From Betaproteobacteria bacterium (GTDB lineage Bacteria > Pseudomonadota > Gammaproteobacteria > Burkholderiales > SG8-41): a stretch of DNA of 64,000 nucleotides. The first letter of the stretch is position 1; every line of letters begins with the position of its first letter. The notes below the pieces were generated by a model. It saw only the letters and a program-made list of their open reading frames with translations, did no database searches and was not told the origin of the DNA. Of the stretch, positions 31,579-40,982 are shown piece after piece. The position numbers and the translations under genes were made by a program. Where the stretch lies: contig JANYDM010000003.1 in assembly GCA_025363575.1 (NCBI GenBank), forward strand, positions 5,985 to 69,984, given 5' to 3'.

Positions 31579-33276
31579 ATGGCAAAAATGACTGGCGCCC
31601 GGCTGTTCGCCGAGGTGATGCATGGCTACGGCGTTACGCACGTGTTTCACGTGCCGACCATCCTTATGCGGGCGCTCGCAGAAATGGATGAGTTCAATAT
31701 CCACAAGATCATGACGCACGGCGAAAAAGCCGCCGCGTATATGGCTGACGGCTACGCGCGCGCGAGCGGGCGGCCCGGCGTGTGCATGGCGCAGCAGATA
31801 GGCGCCTCCAATCTGGCCGCGGGGCTGCGCGATGGCTTCATGGCGTGCTCGCCGATGATCGCCGTCACCGGCGGCTCGGTGCCCGGCTCGCGCTACCGCC
31901 ACGCGTACCAGGAGGTCGAGGATTTCAACCAATTCGACGCGGTGACCAAGTTCAACGCGCAGGTCGACGACGTCAAGCGCCTGCCTGATCTCATGCGTCA
32001 GGCCTTTCGCGCAGCAACCACCGGCGCACCGGGGCCGGCGCATCTGCGCCTTACCGGATTGCACGGCGGCACTATCGGCGATGCCGAAGCCGATCTTGCG
32101 CCACTCGTCGAAGCGCAATTCAAGAGCGTGCCCGCCTTTCGTCCCGAACCCGAGCCCGCGCGCGTGCGCGAAGCGCTTGCAGTCCTCGCCAGAGCGCAGC
32201 GTCCGCTGATCGTTGCAGGCGGCGGTGTCGTGTCATCGGGCGCGCAGGCGGAGATCGTCGAACTCGCCGAGAAACTGCAAATACCCGTCGTGACTTCGCT
32301 CAACGCAAAGGCGGCGATCCTCGACAGTCATCCGCTGAATATGGGCGTGGCGGGCGTGTATTCGCGCAATTGCGCGAACAAGGCGCTTTCCGAGTCCGAT
32401 CTTGTCTTCTTCGTCGGCAGCCATACTGGCGGGCAATTGACGACAAGCTGGAAAGTCCCGGCGCCGGGCGTCACCGTCATCCAGTTGGACATCGATCCGG
32501 AAGAGCTCGGCCGCAACTATCCCAATGCGGTTTCACTGATCGGCGACGCCAAAGTGACGCTGCGTCATCTCATCAATGCGGCAGGCCAGCCGTCCGTGGC
32601 TGGCAAAGCATGGTTGGGGCGCACGCGGGAGCTGATCGCCGACTGGCGCAGGGAAAATGAGCCGCTGATGAATTCCGATGCGATGCCGCTGCATCCCGCA
32701 CGCGTGTGCCGAGAAATTTCGCAGGCGCTGCCGGCGGACGGCGTGGTTGTGTCGGACACCGGCCATTCCGGCATGTGGACAGGGCAGATGATCGAATTCA
32801 CAAGCGCGCGCCAGGGTTTCGTGCGCTGTGCGGGCTCGCTCGGTTGGGGCCTGCCCGGCGCGATCGGCGTCAAATGCGCGCTGCCCGATCGCGCGGTCGT
32901 GTGCTTTACCGGCGACGGCGGTGCTTACTACCATCTTGCGGAGCTCGAGACGGCGGCGCGCTACGGCATCAATCTCGTCGTCGTCGTCAACAACAACAAT
33001 TCGCTCAATCAGGAGATACCGTTGGTCGATGCGGCCTACAAAGGCAAAAATGCGGAGCGCTCGGGAGAAATCTGGCGCTTCCAGAAGTCGGTCGATTTTG
33101 CCAAGCTTGGAGAAGCGCTCGGCTGCGCGTCGTTCAACGTAAACAAGCCGGGGCAACTGAAGGAATTGCTGCCGCGTGCATTCGCGATGAACCGTCCGGT
33201 CGTCATCGATGTCGCCACCGACGAGAACGCGCTGGCCGAAAAAGCCTGGGCGCCGGGAGGTGCGGGTGGACACTGA
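31579..33276 (+). CDS. Thiamine pyrophosphate-dependent enzyme (acetolactate synthase family)
   Basis: 565 residues from ATG 31579 after GAGGGGAG. Three TPP-enzyme domains: N-terminal Pyr domain with the catalytic Glu in MTHGEKAAAYMADGYARASG, central dehydrogenase-like domain (about residues 190-320), and C-terminal PP domain with CFTGDGGAYYHL...NNNNS, the GDG-X-NN magnesium motif. FAD-binding residues of true acetolactate synthase are not evident, so a benzoylformate-decarboxylase-like or oxo-acid lyase activity is as likely. Stop overlaps the next gene by 11 bases. Heads a four-gene rightward operon. Confidence 0.85.
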   Translation: MAKMTGARLFAEVMHGYGVTHVFHVPTILMRALAEMDEFNIHKIMTHGEKAAAYMADGYARASGRPGVCMAQQIGASNLAAGLRDGFMACSPMIAVTGGSVPGSRYRHAYQEVEDFNQFDAVTKFNAQVDDVKRLPDLMRQAFRAATTGAPGPAHLRLTGLHGGTIGDAEADLAPLVEAQFKSVPAFRPEPEPARVREALAVLARAQRPLIVAGGGVVSSGAQAEIVELAEKLQIPVVTSLNAKAAILDSHPLNMGVAGVYSRNCANKALSESDLVFFVGSHTGGQLTTSWKVPAPGVTVIQLDIDPEELGRNYPNAVSLIGDAKVTLRHLINAAGQPSVAGKAWLGRTRELIADWRRENEPLMNSDAMPLHPARVCREISQALPADGVVVSDTGHSGMWTGQMIEFTSARQGFVRCAGSLGWGLPGAIGVKCALPDRAVVCFTGDGGAYYHLAELETAARYGINLVVVVNNNNSLNQEIPLVDAAYKGKNAERSGEIWRFQKSVDFAKLGEALGCASFNVNKPGQLKELLPRAFAMNRPVVIDVATDENALAEKAWAPGGAGGH

Positions 33277-34159
33277 TCTGATCGCGCCGGGGTTCGAGCG
33301 CGTCGTCGACCGCGATCCGCCGCTCGACAGCATCGCGCAGGGCACGATATTCGCCGAAGGCCCCGTGTGGGACAAGCGCACGGGCACGCTTTACTGGGTC
33401 GATATCATCGGCAGCACGATATGGAAATGGAAGCCGGGCGTCGGCAAGGAAGTCGTGCTGCGCCCGTCCGGCCATGCGAACGGGATGACCTTCGACAAGG
33501 AAGGCCGGCTCACCGTCGCGGGTTGGTGCACTCGCACGATCTTTCGATTCGAACACGACGGCAGCATCACGACGATCGCATCGAAGTGGCAGGACAAGAA
33601 GTTCAACAGCCCCAACGACATCGTCGTCAAATCCGACGGTTCGACGTACTGGACCGATTCCGCGGGCGGGCTTGTGATTCCGGGGATGGTCGCGCAGGAC
33701 GTGCAGCGCTATATGGACATCATGGGCGTGTTTCGCCTGACGCCCGACGGCAAGGAAGTGCAGCTTGTGATCGCGGACTGCACTTACCCCAATGGGTTGG
33801 CATTTTCTCCCGACGAAAAGATTCTTTACGTGAACGACACGCGGCTCGCATTGATACGCGCGTTCGATGTGAATCCCGACGGCAGCGTCGGGCCCGGCCG
33901 CATTTTTCACAAGATGACGGGCACCGAGGATGGCGTGGCGGACGGCATGAAGTGCGACGTCGAAGGCAATGTGTATTGCACCGGCCCCGGCGGCGTGCAT
34001 GTGATCGCCCCCGACGGCCGGCTGCTGGGCCGTTTGAAGATACCGGGTCACTGCACAAACATGGCGTTTGGCGATGACGACTGGAAATCGCTGTACGTCA
34101 CGACATTCAAACAGGTTGTCCGCACGCGGGTGAAAATTCCCGGCGTAGCGGTGTGGTGA
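33266..34159 (+). CDS. SMP-30/gluconolactonase family protein
   Basis: 297 residues from a GTG at 33266, five bases after GGGAGG and inside the end of the TPP gene. FAEGPVWDKRTGTLYWVDI carries the first metal Glu; NSPNDIVVKSDGSTYWTD the Asn; TYPNGLAFSPDEKILYVNDT a further Asn and the catalytic Asp region; DGMKCDVEGNVYCTGPGGVHV the last. Calcium or zinc dependent lactonase of six-bladed propeller fold. Could hydrolyse the lactone formed by a neighbouring oxidation step. Confidence 0.87.
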   Translation: MDTDLIAPGFERVVDRDPPLDSIAQGTIFAEGPVWDKRTGTLYWVDIIGSTIWKWKPGVGKEVVLRPSGHANGMTFDKEGRLTVAGWCTRTIFRFEHDGSITTIASKWQDKKFNSPNDIVVKSDGSTYWTDSAGGLVIPGMVAQDVQRYMDIMGVFRLTPDGKEVQLVIADCTYPNGLAFSPDEKILYVNDTRLALIRAFDVNPDGSVGPGRIFHKMTGTEDGVADGMKCDVEGNVYCTGPGGVHVIAPDGRLLGRLKIPGHCTNMAFGDDDWKSLYVTTFKQVVRTRVKIPGVAVW

Positions 34160-34169
34160 GGTGCGCGCG

Positions 34170-35069
34170 ATGAATTTGAGTTTTGAAAAGATCGCGGGCC
34201 CTTATCCGGGCGCGCTGGGCGGGCTTGCATGGGACGGCGCGCGCATGCTGTTTTCCACCGTCGACGAAGGGTTTATCCGCAGCTACGATCCCGCGAGCGG
34301 TCAGATCGCCGAGTATAAGAAACACGCGAATCGCATTAACGGTATTGCATTTGGTCCCGACGGGCGCTTGTTCGCGTGCCAGGACGGCGGGCGCCGCGTC
34401 ATCCAGTTCTTGCCGGACGGCACCGCAGCGGTGACCGCCACGCGGCTCGACGGCGCGATCCACAATCATCCGTCGGACCTCGTGATCGATCGCGCGAACC
34501 GCATCTGGTTCAGCGATCCGTTCAGCCGCGTGATTGCGTTCGGGCCGCAGATTTTTCGGCCGCTCGACCATGCGTCCGTTTTGCGGCTGGAGCTCGACGA
34601 GCGTCATGCGTGGAAAATCGTGCGCGTGACGTACGACACCGCGGCGCCGCGTGCGGTGCAGATGTCGCCCGATGAAAAAATTCTTTATGTCGCGGAGGGC
34701 GAGGCCGGGCGCAAAGGCCCGCGCGAACTGCGCGCGTATCCGGTAAGCGACGACCTGGCCATCGGGCCTTACACGGTGCTGCATGCCTTCGGAGAAGATC
34801 ATCGCGGCGCGCATCGCGGTATAGAGGGCCTGTGCATCGATGCCGACGGCAATATCGTCGCGTGCGGCGGTTCCGCAAAGGCGGGTCCCGGGCCCATGCT
34901 GTATGTGTTTGCACCGGATGGAGCGATACTTGCGACCTGCCGCCTGCCGGCGGAGCCGATGCGCTGCGCTTTCGGCGACAGCGGACTCGACAGTTTGTAT
35001 GTCACGTGCGGAGATGGTTGCTTGTATCGCGCTCAGGACACCGGGCGGCAGGGTTTAAAACGCTGGTAG
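34170..35069 (+). CDS. SMP-30/gluconolactonase family protein (divergent)
   Basis: 299 residues from ATG 34170 with GTGAGGTG before it. GGLAWDGARMLFSTVDEG, HNHPSDLVIDRANRIWFSDP and AVQMSPDEKILYVAEGEAG follow the propeller pattern of the preceding gene, but the first acidic ligand segment is changed (PGALGGLAW instead of xxEGPxW). Ten bases after the other SMP-30 gene; probably a tandem duplication with altered function. Confidence 0.8.
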   Translation: MNLSFEKIAGPYPGALGGLAWDGARMLFSTVDEGFIRSYDPASGQIAEYKKHANRINGIAFGPDGRLFACQDGGRRVIQFLPDGTAAVTATRLDGAIHNHPSDLVIDRANRIWFSDPFSRVIAFGPQIFRPLDHASVLRLELDERHAWKIVRVTYDTAAPRAVQMSPDEKILYVAEGEAGRKGPRELRAYPVSDDLAIGPYTVLHAFGEDHRGAHRGIEGLCIDADGNIVACGGSAKAGPGPMLYVFAPDGAILATCRLPAEPMRCAFGDSGLDSLYVTCGDGCLYRAQDTGRQGLKRW

Positions 35070-35073
35070 ATCA

Positions 35074-35175
35074 ATGCAGCCGCAGATACACGCAGATAAG
35101 GCGAAGGGCTAGAGCTTTAAGCGGTTTATTTTTGTCTTTCGAAGTATCCGCGCTTATCTTTTATCTGCGCCTTAA
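35074..35175. repeat. Intergenic inverted repeat (family A)
   Basis: GCAGCCGCAGATACACGCAG at the left, and TATCCGCGCTTATCTTTTAT with TCTGCGCC at the right, pair around an AT-rich centre. Sits between an SMP-30 gene and the Bug gene at 35204. Confidence 0.75.
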
Positions 35176-35203
35176 CGATTTGGTGGTTCGGAGGAGCGGC
35201 GTC

Positions 35204-36157
35204 ATGACCTCGATGCTTCGCACAGTCTTGGCAGTGCTGGTGCTCAGTGCTTGTATGTGCGTTTGCGCGCAAGAATATCCGTCGAAACCCGTCCGCGTCA
35301 TCGTCGGGCCCGGCCCGGACATCGTCGCCCGCATCATGGGCCAGAAATTCACGGAGGCCTGGGGACAGCAGATCGTCATCGATCCACGGCCGGCCGCGGG
35401 TGGCGTGATCGCCGCCGAGGCCGTTGCGAAAGCGGCTCCCGACGGCTACACGCTGCTCTTGTCGAGCGCATCGTATCCGATCAACGCGGCGCTCAACCAG
35501 GGCACTACTGACGTGATCAAGGATTTCTCCGCGGTCGCGCTGGCTGCATCGGCGCCCTTCATTCTTATGGTGCATCCGTCGCTGCCGGTCAAAACGATGG
35601 ACGAACTGATTGCGCTCGCCAAAAAGCGGCCCGGCCAGATCAACTACGCGTCGTCGGGCAATGGCACGCCGCCTCACCTCGCCGCGGAGATGTTCAAGTC
35701 GGCCGCCCGCATCAACCTGGTGCACGTCCCCTACAAAGGGGCCGGCCAGGCGATGGTCGATCTTGTCGGCGGGCAGGTGCAGATGGCGTTTGCAATCGTG
35801 TCTGCCGCGCTGCCGCAGGTGCAGGCGGGCAAAGTGCGCGCGCTGGGTATCACGAGTGCGCAACCTTCGCCGCTCGCGCCGGACCTGCCGACGCTGAGCC
35901 AGCTCGGTCTGGCCGGATTTGACGTCAGGGGTTGGAACGGTTTCGTCGCGCCAGCCGGCACGCCGCGCGCCGTCGTCGCCAAAATCAATGTCGAAACAAT
36001 GCGTGCATTAAAACAGCCCGAAATCGTGCAGCGGCTGAAGTCGGCAGGCTATGAAGCGGCGGCTGAAAACTCGCCCGAGCAGTTCGCCGATTTTATCAAA
36101 GCCGAACTGGCCAAATGGACCAAGGTGGTGAGGGAATCGGGCGCCAAAGCCGACTGA
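35204..36157 (+). CDS. Tripartite tricarboxylate transporter-type substrate-binding protein (Bug/TctC family)
   Basis: 317 residues from ATG 35204 with GGAGGAG before it; the open frame extends far upstream but not as real protein. Signal peptide MLRTVLAVLVLSACMCVCAQ. EYPSKPVRVIVGPGPDIVARIM, GQQIVIDPRPAAGGVIAAEAV, HPSLPVKTMDELIALAKKRPGQINYASSG and NLVHVPYKGAGQAMVDLV are Bug signatures. Shares with the gene at 26501 the unusual GPDxxAR(I/L) loop lacking the usual PFPPGG. Last gene of the TPP/SMP-30 cluster, so perhaps the receptor for its substrate. Confidence 0.88.
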   Translation: MTSMLRTVLAVLVLSACMCVCAQEYPSKPVRVIVGPGPDIVARIMGQKFTEAWGQQIVIDPRPAAGGVIAAEAVAKAAPDGYTLLLSSASYPINAALNQGTTDVIKDFSAVALAASAPFILMVHPSLPVKTMDELIALAKKRPGQINYASSGNGTPPHLAAEMFKSAARINLVHVPYKGAGQAMVDLVGGQVQMAFAIVSAALPQVQAGKVRALGITSAQPSPLAPDLPTLSQLGLAGFDVRGWNGFVAPAGTPRAVVAKINVETMRALKQPEIVQRLKSAGYEAAAENSPEQFADFIKAELAKWTKVVRESGAKAD

Positions 36158-36245
36158 CATATGCTAATGCAATAAATGGCGGCGGGATTTTCTGCTAGTA
36201 TCAAAGACCTATCCCGCCCTATCGCCGCTCCCACTAAAATAAAGT

Positions 36246-36698
36246 ATGGACACTCCGCAGCCGGCTGCCGTTACCCAGGATGAGATCCATGCCTGGCTGA
36301 CGGAAATCCGCGACCTGAAAAACACGGTCACGGCATTGCGCAACGTGCTTGAGCAGGAGAAGGCCGACAAGGAAAAGTGCGTGCAGGACGCGGTGGTCGC
36401 GAGCAGCACCGAGATCGCGCAGCTGAAAGCGACGGCGGCTGCGTTGCGCGACGCGCTCGAGCAGGCGCGCATCGACCGCGAGAATGCCGTACAGGACGCG
36501 GTGGTGACCGCCAATCACGAAATCGTGCAGCTGCGTTCGGCCGCAACCGCATTGCGTGATGCACTTGAAATCGAGCGCCAGGACAAGGAGCGCAGCGTGC
36601 AGTCAGCGGTGCGCGCCGCGCACGATGAAATCCAGCAGTTGAAATCGACCGTGACCACATTGCGCGACGCGCTCGAAGCCTCGCGGGTGAAAGCCTGA
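36246..36698 (+). CDS. Coiled-coil protein of 36-residue tandem repeats
   Basis: 150 residues made of about 3.6 copies of a 36-residue unit, each opening E-I-x-x-L-(K/R), then (T/A)ALR(D/N)xLE and (D/N)(K/R)E..VQ.AV. Units start near residues 20, 56, 92 and 128. Highly charged, no signal peptide or membrane span, predicted continuous helix and probably coiled coil. Ends one base before the ATG of the cyclase gene (TGA-g-ATG), so the two are co-translated. Likely a partner or scaffold for the cyclase; not a family recognised here. Confidence 0.75.
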   Translation: MDTPQPAAVTQDEIHAWLTEIRDLKNTVTALRNVLEQEKADKEKCVQDAVVASSTEIAQLKATAAALRDALEQARIDRENAVQDAVVTANHEIVQLRSAATALRDALEIERQDKERSVQSAVRAAHDEIQQLKSTVTTLRDALEASRVKA

Positions 36699-36699
36699 G

Positions 36700-39093
36700 A
36701 TGCGCAGAGCCGCGGTGAAAAAACGGCGGGTCAAGGTCGCGCGCGCGCCAGCGGCCGCGATCGCGGAAAGCCGCAAGACGGTACGCGCGCCGGCACGCGG
36801 CGCCGCCGCGACGCCGGCCATCGCACGCGACGTCGGAGACATTTCGAACGCGAGCCGCGACCGGCGCCTGCGTTTCGCGGAACTGCTGCTCAGTATTTCG
36901 CAAAAAATGTCGGGCATGGATTCTCTCGACGACGTGCTCACCGGCCTTGTCGAGGTCACCACGACCGAGCTCAATGCAGAGCGCGGCACGCTGTTCCTCA
37001 ACGATCCTGAAACGCACGAGCTGTATTCGCGCGTGGCGCAGGGCAACTCGCACCGCGAAATCCGGCTCCTCAACAACAGCGGCATCGCCGGTTATGTGTT
37101 TACCGCCGGCGAGGGCGTGGTCATCGACGACGCTTACGCCGACGCGCGCTTCAATCGCACTATCGATGAGCAAACCGGCTTCATCACGCGCAGCATCCTG
37201 TGCGTGCCGATACGCACCGCGAAAGGCGAGATCATCGGCGTCGCCCAGGTGCTGAACAAGCAGAAAGGCGCATTTACCAAAGGCGATCTCAAGCTGCTCG
37301 TCGCGATGACGACGCAGGGTACGCTGGCGCTGCAGAGCGCGCAGTTCATCGAACGCATGAAAGCGATCCGCAAGCAGGAGCTCGAATTTCTCGACATCGT
37401 GTCGGAGGTGACATCCGACATCAAGATCGGCTCGCTGCTGCAGAAAGTCATGGGCGAGGCGACGCGCATGCTGAACGCGGAGCGCTCGACGCTGTTCCTC
37501 AACGACGAGAAGACGAACCAGCTGTGGTCCGAAGTGGGGCAGGGCCTGGAGGCGATGCAGATCCGGCTACCCAACCACGTCGGCATCGCCGGTGCCGTGT
37601 TCACGACCGGCAAGACGATCAACATCCCCTACGCGTACGCCGACCTGCGCTTCAATCCGGCGTTCGACAAGAAAACCGGCTATTTCACGCGCTCCATCCT
37701 GTGCGTGCCCATCGTCAACCAGCGCGGACGCATCATCGGCGTCACGCAGGTGCTGAACAAGCGCGGCGGCCCGTTCACTAACGAAGACGAGTCGCGCCTG
37801 AAGGCGTTCACCGCGCAGATTTCGATCGCGCTCGAGAACGCGAAGCTCTTCGCCGACGTGCAGAACATGAAGAACTACAACGAGAGCATGCTCGAGTCGA
37901 TGTCGAGCGGCGTGCTCACGCTGGACGAAACAGAGAAGATTGTCACCTGCAACGCCGCAGGGCTGCGCATTCTGCACGCTAATGCACGCGACTTGATCAA
38001 CAAGCCGGCGCAAGAGTTCTTCAGCGGTGCGAATGCGTGGGTGCTCGACAAGCTGAAACGCGTGGCGGAGGCCCGGCAACTCGATCTCACGATGGACGCC
38101 GAAATGGAGCTGGCCGGACAGCGGCGGTCCGTCAACGTCACGGTCATGCCGCTCGTGACTGCGGAGCACAAGCGTCTCGGCTCGATGATCATGTTTGAGG
38201 ATATCTCGACTGAAAAACGCATGAAGGCGACGCTGGCGCGCAACATGGATCCATTGATCGCCGACCAGCTGCTCGCGGCCGGTGACGAAGTGCTCGGCGG
38301 CAAAAGCCTGCCCGCGACGATATTGTTTTCGGATATCCGTGGCTTCACCACCTTGACGGAGCAGCTCGGTCCGCACGCGACCGTGAGCCTGCTGAACGAA
38401 TATTTCGAGATCATGGTCGACTGCATCAACCGTGAAGGCGGCATGCTCGACAAATTCATCGGCGACGCGATCATGGCCGGTTTCGGCATACCGGTCGGAC
38501 ACGACGACGATGAAGACCGCGCGTTGCGCACTGCGCTGGCGATGATTCGCGAACTCAACGTCTGGAACAAAAAGCGCCTGGGTGAAGGCAAGTTGCCGGT
38601 GATGATCGGCATCGGGCTCAATACCGACGTCGTCGTCGCAGGCAGCATAGGCTCGCAAAAGCGGACTAACTACACCATCATCGGCGACGGCGTGAACCTG
38701 GCGGCGCGGCTCGAGTCGGCCTGCAAGCAATATGCGGCGCGCATCCTGATCAGCGAGTTCACGTACCGCAAGCTGCGCGGCACCTACCGCACGCGCGAAA
38801 TCGACCTCGTGGTGGTGAAGGGTAAAACGAAACCGGTCGGCGTCTACGAAGTGCTTGACTATCACGACGACGAGTCGTTTCCGAACTTGATGGACGTCGT
38901 CAATCAGTTCAAGGACGGCATGGCCAAGTACCGCGCCGGGAAATGGGACGCGGCGATCGACGCGTTCCGCGCCGCCTTGCGCCTGAATCCCAACGACAAG
39001 CTCTCGGAAATCTACATCGGCCGCTGCGAGAAGCTGAAGGGCGCCCCGCCGGCGGGCGAGTGGGACGGCGTCTGGATAATGGAAGAGAAATAG
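36700..39093 (+). CDS. GAF-GAF-PAS adenylate/guanylate cyclase with C-terminal TPR
   Basis: 797 residues. A basic, Ala-rich N-terminus (1-45), two GAF domains (about 60-205 and 240-390) with near-identical cores (ERGTLFLND / ERSTLFLND, TGFITRSILCVPI / TGYFTRSILCVPI), a PAS-like domain (395-510), then a class III cyclase domain (540-730). Catalytic metal Asp in FSDIRGF and GDAIMAGFG; KFIGD Lys and IIGDGVNLAAR Asp favour ATP as substrate; the transition-state Asn-Arg pair is present. A short TPR (KYRAGKWDAAIDAFRAALRLNPND) ends the protein. Cytosolic sensor: the GAF pair probably binds a small molecule or cyclic nucleotide. Confidence 0.9.
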   Translation: MRRAAVKKRRVKVARAPAAAIAESRKTVRAPARGAAATPAIARDVGDISNASRDRRLRFAELLLSISQKMSGMDSLDDVLTGLVEVTTTELNAERGTLFLNDPETHELYSRVAQGNSHREIRLLNNSGIAGYVFTAGEGVVIDDAYADARFNRTIDEQTGFITRSILCVPIRTAKGEIIGVAQVLNKQKGAFTKGDLKLLVAMTTQGTLALQSAQFIERMKAIRKQELEFLDIVSEVTSDIKIGSLLQKVMGEATRMLNAERSTLFLNDEKTNQLWSEVGQGLEAMQIRLPNHVGIAGAVFTTGKTINIPYAYADLRFNPAFDKKTGYFTRSILCVPIVNQRGRIIGVTQVLNKRGGPFTNEDESRLKAFTAQISIALENAKLFADVQNMKNYNESMLESMSSGVLTLDETEKIVTCNAAGLRILHANARDLINKPAQEFFSGANAWVLDKLKRVAEARQLDLTMDAEMELAGQRRSVNVTVMPLVTAEHKRLGSMIMFEDISTEKRMKATLARNMDPLIADQLLAAGDEVLGGKSLPATILFSDIRGFTTLTEQLGPHATVSLLNEYFEIMVDCINREGGMLDKFIGDAIMAGFGIPVGHDDDEDRALRTALAMIRELNVWNKKRLGEGKLPVMIGIGLNTDVVVAGSIGSQKRTNYTIIGDGVNLAARLESACKQYAARILISEFTYRKLRGTYRTREIDLVVVKGKTKPVGVYEVLDYHDDESFPNLMDVVNQFKDGMAKYRAGKWDAAIDAFRAALRLNPNDKLSEIYIGRCEKLKGAPPAGEWDGVWIMEEK

Positions 39094-39276
39094 GGGCGAA
39101 ACCGGACGCGCAGCGCCGGATCGCCTCGCCGCGATGGAACGGACACGATGCGCCGTTCATCGCTGCGCACCGCTGAAGAGGTTTTTGGCTCGGGCGGTGC
39201 GTGCTTACAGCGACTTTTGCCCTCGAATTCCCCAGTCGCGCCGACTACACTCGGTGTTTTCTCCATGGAGGGGACC

Positions 39277-39570
39277 ATGAATTTCTACGTCGAGGCCTAC
39301 ACCAAAACGGCGAACGCCGAGAAGGCATTGCGCCATATCGGCGATTATGAGACGCTCAACGAGGCCATTGCGGCGGCCAGGCGCACGATAGATGGCGCAT
39401 TGCTGCGCGAGTACGTGACCGGCATGAAGGGCGCAGACCTGTTCGCGAAGTTTCAGTCTTATGGCGAGCTGCCGTGCATCTTCCGCACCGACGACAAAAC
39501 GCTTAGCAATCTTGGCTTCAACGCGCTCGCTTACGCCAAAGAACGCGGCGCCGAACTTTGCGGTAAATAA
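39277..39570 (+). CDS. Conserved-type hypothetical protein
   Basis: 97 residues from ATG 39277 after GGAGGGG (the frame opens further upstream without a ribosome site). NFYVEAYTKTANAEKALRHIGDYETLNEAIAAARRTIDG reads as a small alpha/beta protein; no cysteines other than two, no signal peptide. I do not recognise a named family. Short gap to the PrpD gene. Confidence 0.7.
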   Translation: MNFYVEAYTKTANAEKALRHIGDYETLNEAIAAARRTIDGALLREYVTGMKGADLFAKFQSYGELPCIFRTDDKTLSNLGFNALAYAKERGAELCGK

Positions 39571-39629
39571 CCGCCCGCCGTTTTTTGATTTGTTGTTCCT
39601 TCACTTTCATCGAAAGCACAGTCCCCGCC

Positions 39630-40970
39630 ATGACGACCGCCGCACAGACCCTCGCTGAATTCGCCACCCAACTTCGATACGAGCAGATCCCCGCCGACGT
39701 GCTCGACCGTGCCAAGGCGTGCGTGATCGATACTGTGGGCGCCTGTACCTACGGGTCGACCCTGCCGTGGAGCAAAATCGTCATCGCCTACGCCGAGCAA
39801 TATGGGAAAGGCGGGCAGAGCACTATCCTCGGCACGGGCAAAAAAGTGCATGCGCCGGTGGCGGCGCTCGCGAACGGCGCATTGGCGCATGCATTCGAAA
39901 TGGATTGTCTCGTGCAGCCAAGCGCGGGCGTGCATCCGGGGGCATCGTTGACCGCGCCGGGCCTGGCGATCGCGCAGGAGGCGGGCATCAACGGCAGGGA
40001 TTTCATCACGGCGGTTGTTGCGGGCGGCGAAGTGATGCACCGCATAGGTGACGCGTCGAAGCAGTCGACGGAGCACATCGGTTTTCACGCGCCCGGCGTA
40101 ACGGGTGCATTTGGCGGCGCCGTTATTGCGGGCAAGCTGCTCGGGTTGAGTGCGGCGCAAATGACCAATGCGCTGGGCATTGCCGGCTCGCTCGGTTGCG
40201 GCCTGCTCGAATTTTCGAAATCGGGCGGGGGCGACGTGAAGCGCATGCATCTCGGCCGTGCCGCGGAATCGGGGGTGCTGGCGGCCACGCTGGCGAAGAA
40301 CGGCTTCACCGGCCCCGCAACGGTGCTCGACGGAAAATTCGGCTATATGAACGTGTTCTGCCACGAAGGTGATCCAGCGCGGCTGACGGCGAACCTGGGC
40401 GAAAGCTGGAAAATGCTCACGCTCACCTTGAAGCGCTATTCGTGCCACGTGACTTCGCACGTGCCAGTCACCGCGGCGCTCGAATTGAAGGAGAAACACC
40501 AAATTCAGGGTGACGATATCGCCTCGATCAGGATCGAAGGCAGCGAGAAAATGTTCAGCCACCACAATATCCTGGAGCCGAACGATATGACGATGGCGCA
40601 GTACAGCGCGCCGTTCAACGTTGCACTCTCGTTTTACCGCAACCCGCGCCAGCCGGAATCGTTCTCGGAAGAGGCGCGCAACGACGCCAAGATCCGCGCG
40701 CTGTGCCGCAACGTCAAAGTCGAAGTGCGAAAAGACCCGGTCAAGAACAATCCGCTCGCCAGCCGCGTCACGGTCAAGATGAAGGACGGCCGCGAATTTT
40801 CGCAGGACCTGACGTATTTCCCCGGCATGCCGCAGCAGCCGCTCAATCACGATCAACTGCGCGAGAAATTCACCACCATCACCAAAAGCGTGCTCGGGGA
40901 CACTGCGGGAAAGCTATTCGAAACGCTTGGCGCGATCGAGACCGTCCCGAACATGCGGGACGTAATCTAG
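39630..40970 (+). CDS. MmgE/PrpD family protein
   Basis: 446 residues from ATG 39630. TLAEFATQLRYEQIPADVLDRAKACVIDTVGACTYGS is the family N-terminus; NGALAHAFEMDC, HPGASLTAPGLAIAQE and KRMHLGRAAESGVLAA mark the MmgE_PrpD helical domain. KRYSCHVTSHVPVTAALEL starts the small C-terminal domain. 2-methylcitrate dehydratase and related lyases act on hydroxy-acids; actual substrate unknown. Confidence 0.88.
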   Translation: MTTAAQTLAEFATQLRYEQIPADVLDRAKACVIDTVGACTYGSTLPWSKIVIAYAEQYGKGGQSTILGTGKKVHAPVAALANGALAHAFEMDCLVQPSAGVHPGASLTAPGLAIAQEAGINGRDFITAVVAGGEVMHRIGDASKQSTEHIGFHAPGVTGAFGGAVIAGKLLGLSAAQMTNALGIAGSLGCGLLEFSKSGGGDVKRMHLGRAAESGVLAATLAKNGFTGPATVLDGKFGYMNVFCHEGDPARLTANLGESWKMLTLTLKRYSCHVTSHVPVTAALELKEKHQIQGDDIASIRIEGSEKMFSHHNILEPNDMTMAQYSAPFNVALSFYRNPRQPESFSEEARNDAKIRALCRNVKVEVRKDPVKNNPLASRVTVKMKDGREFSQDLTYFPGMPQQPLNHDQLREKFTTITKSVLGDTAGKLFETLGAIETVPNMRDVI

Positions 40971-40982
40971 CGGCGGGGTTCG

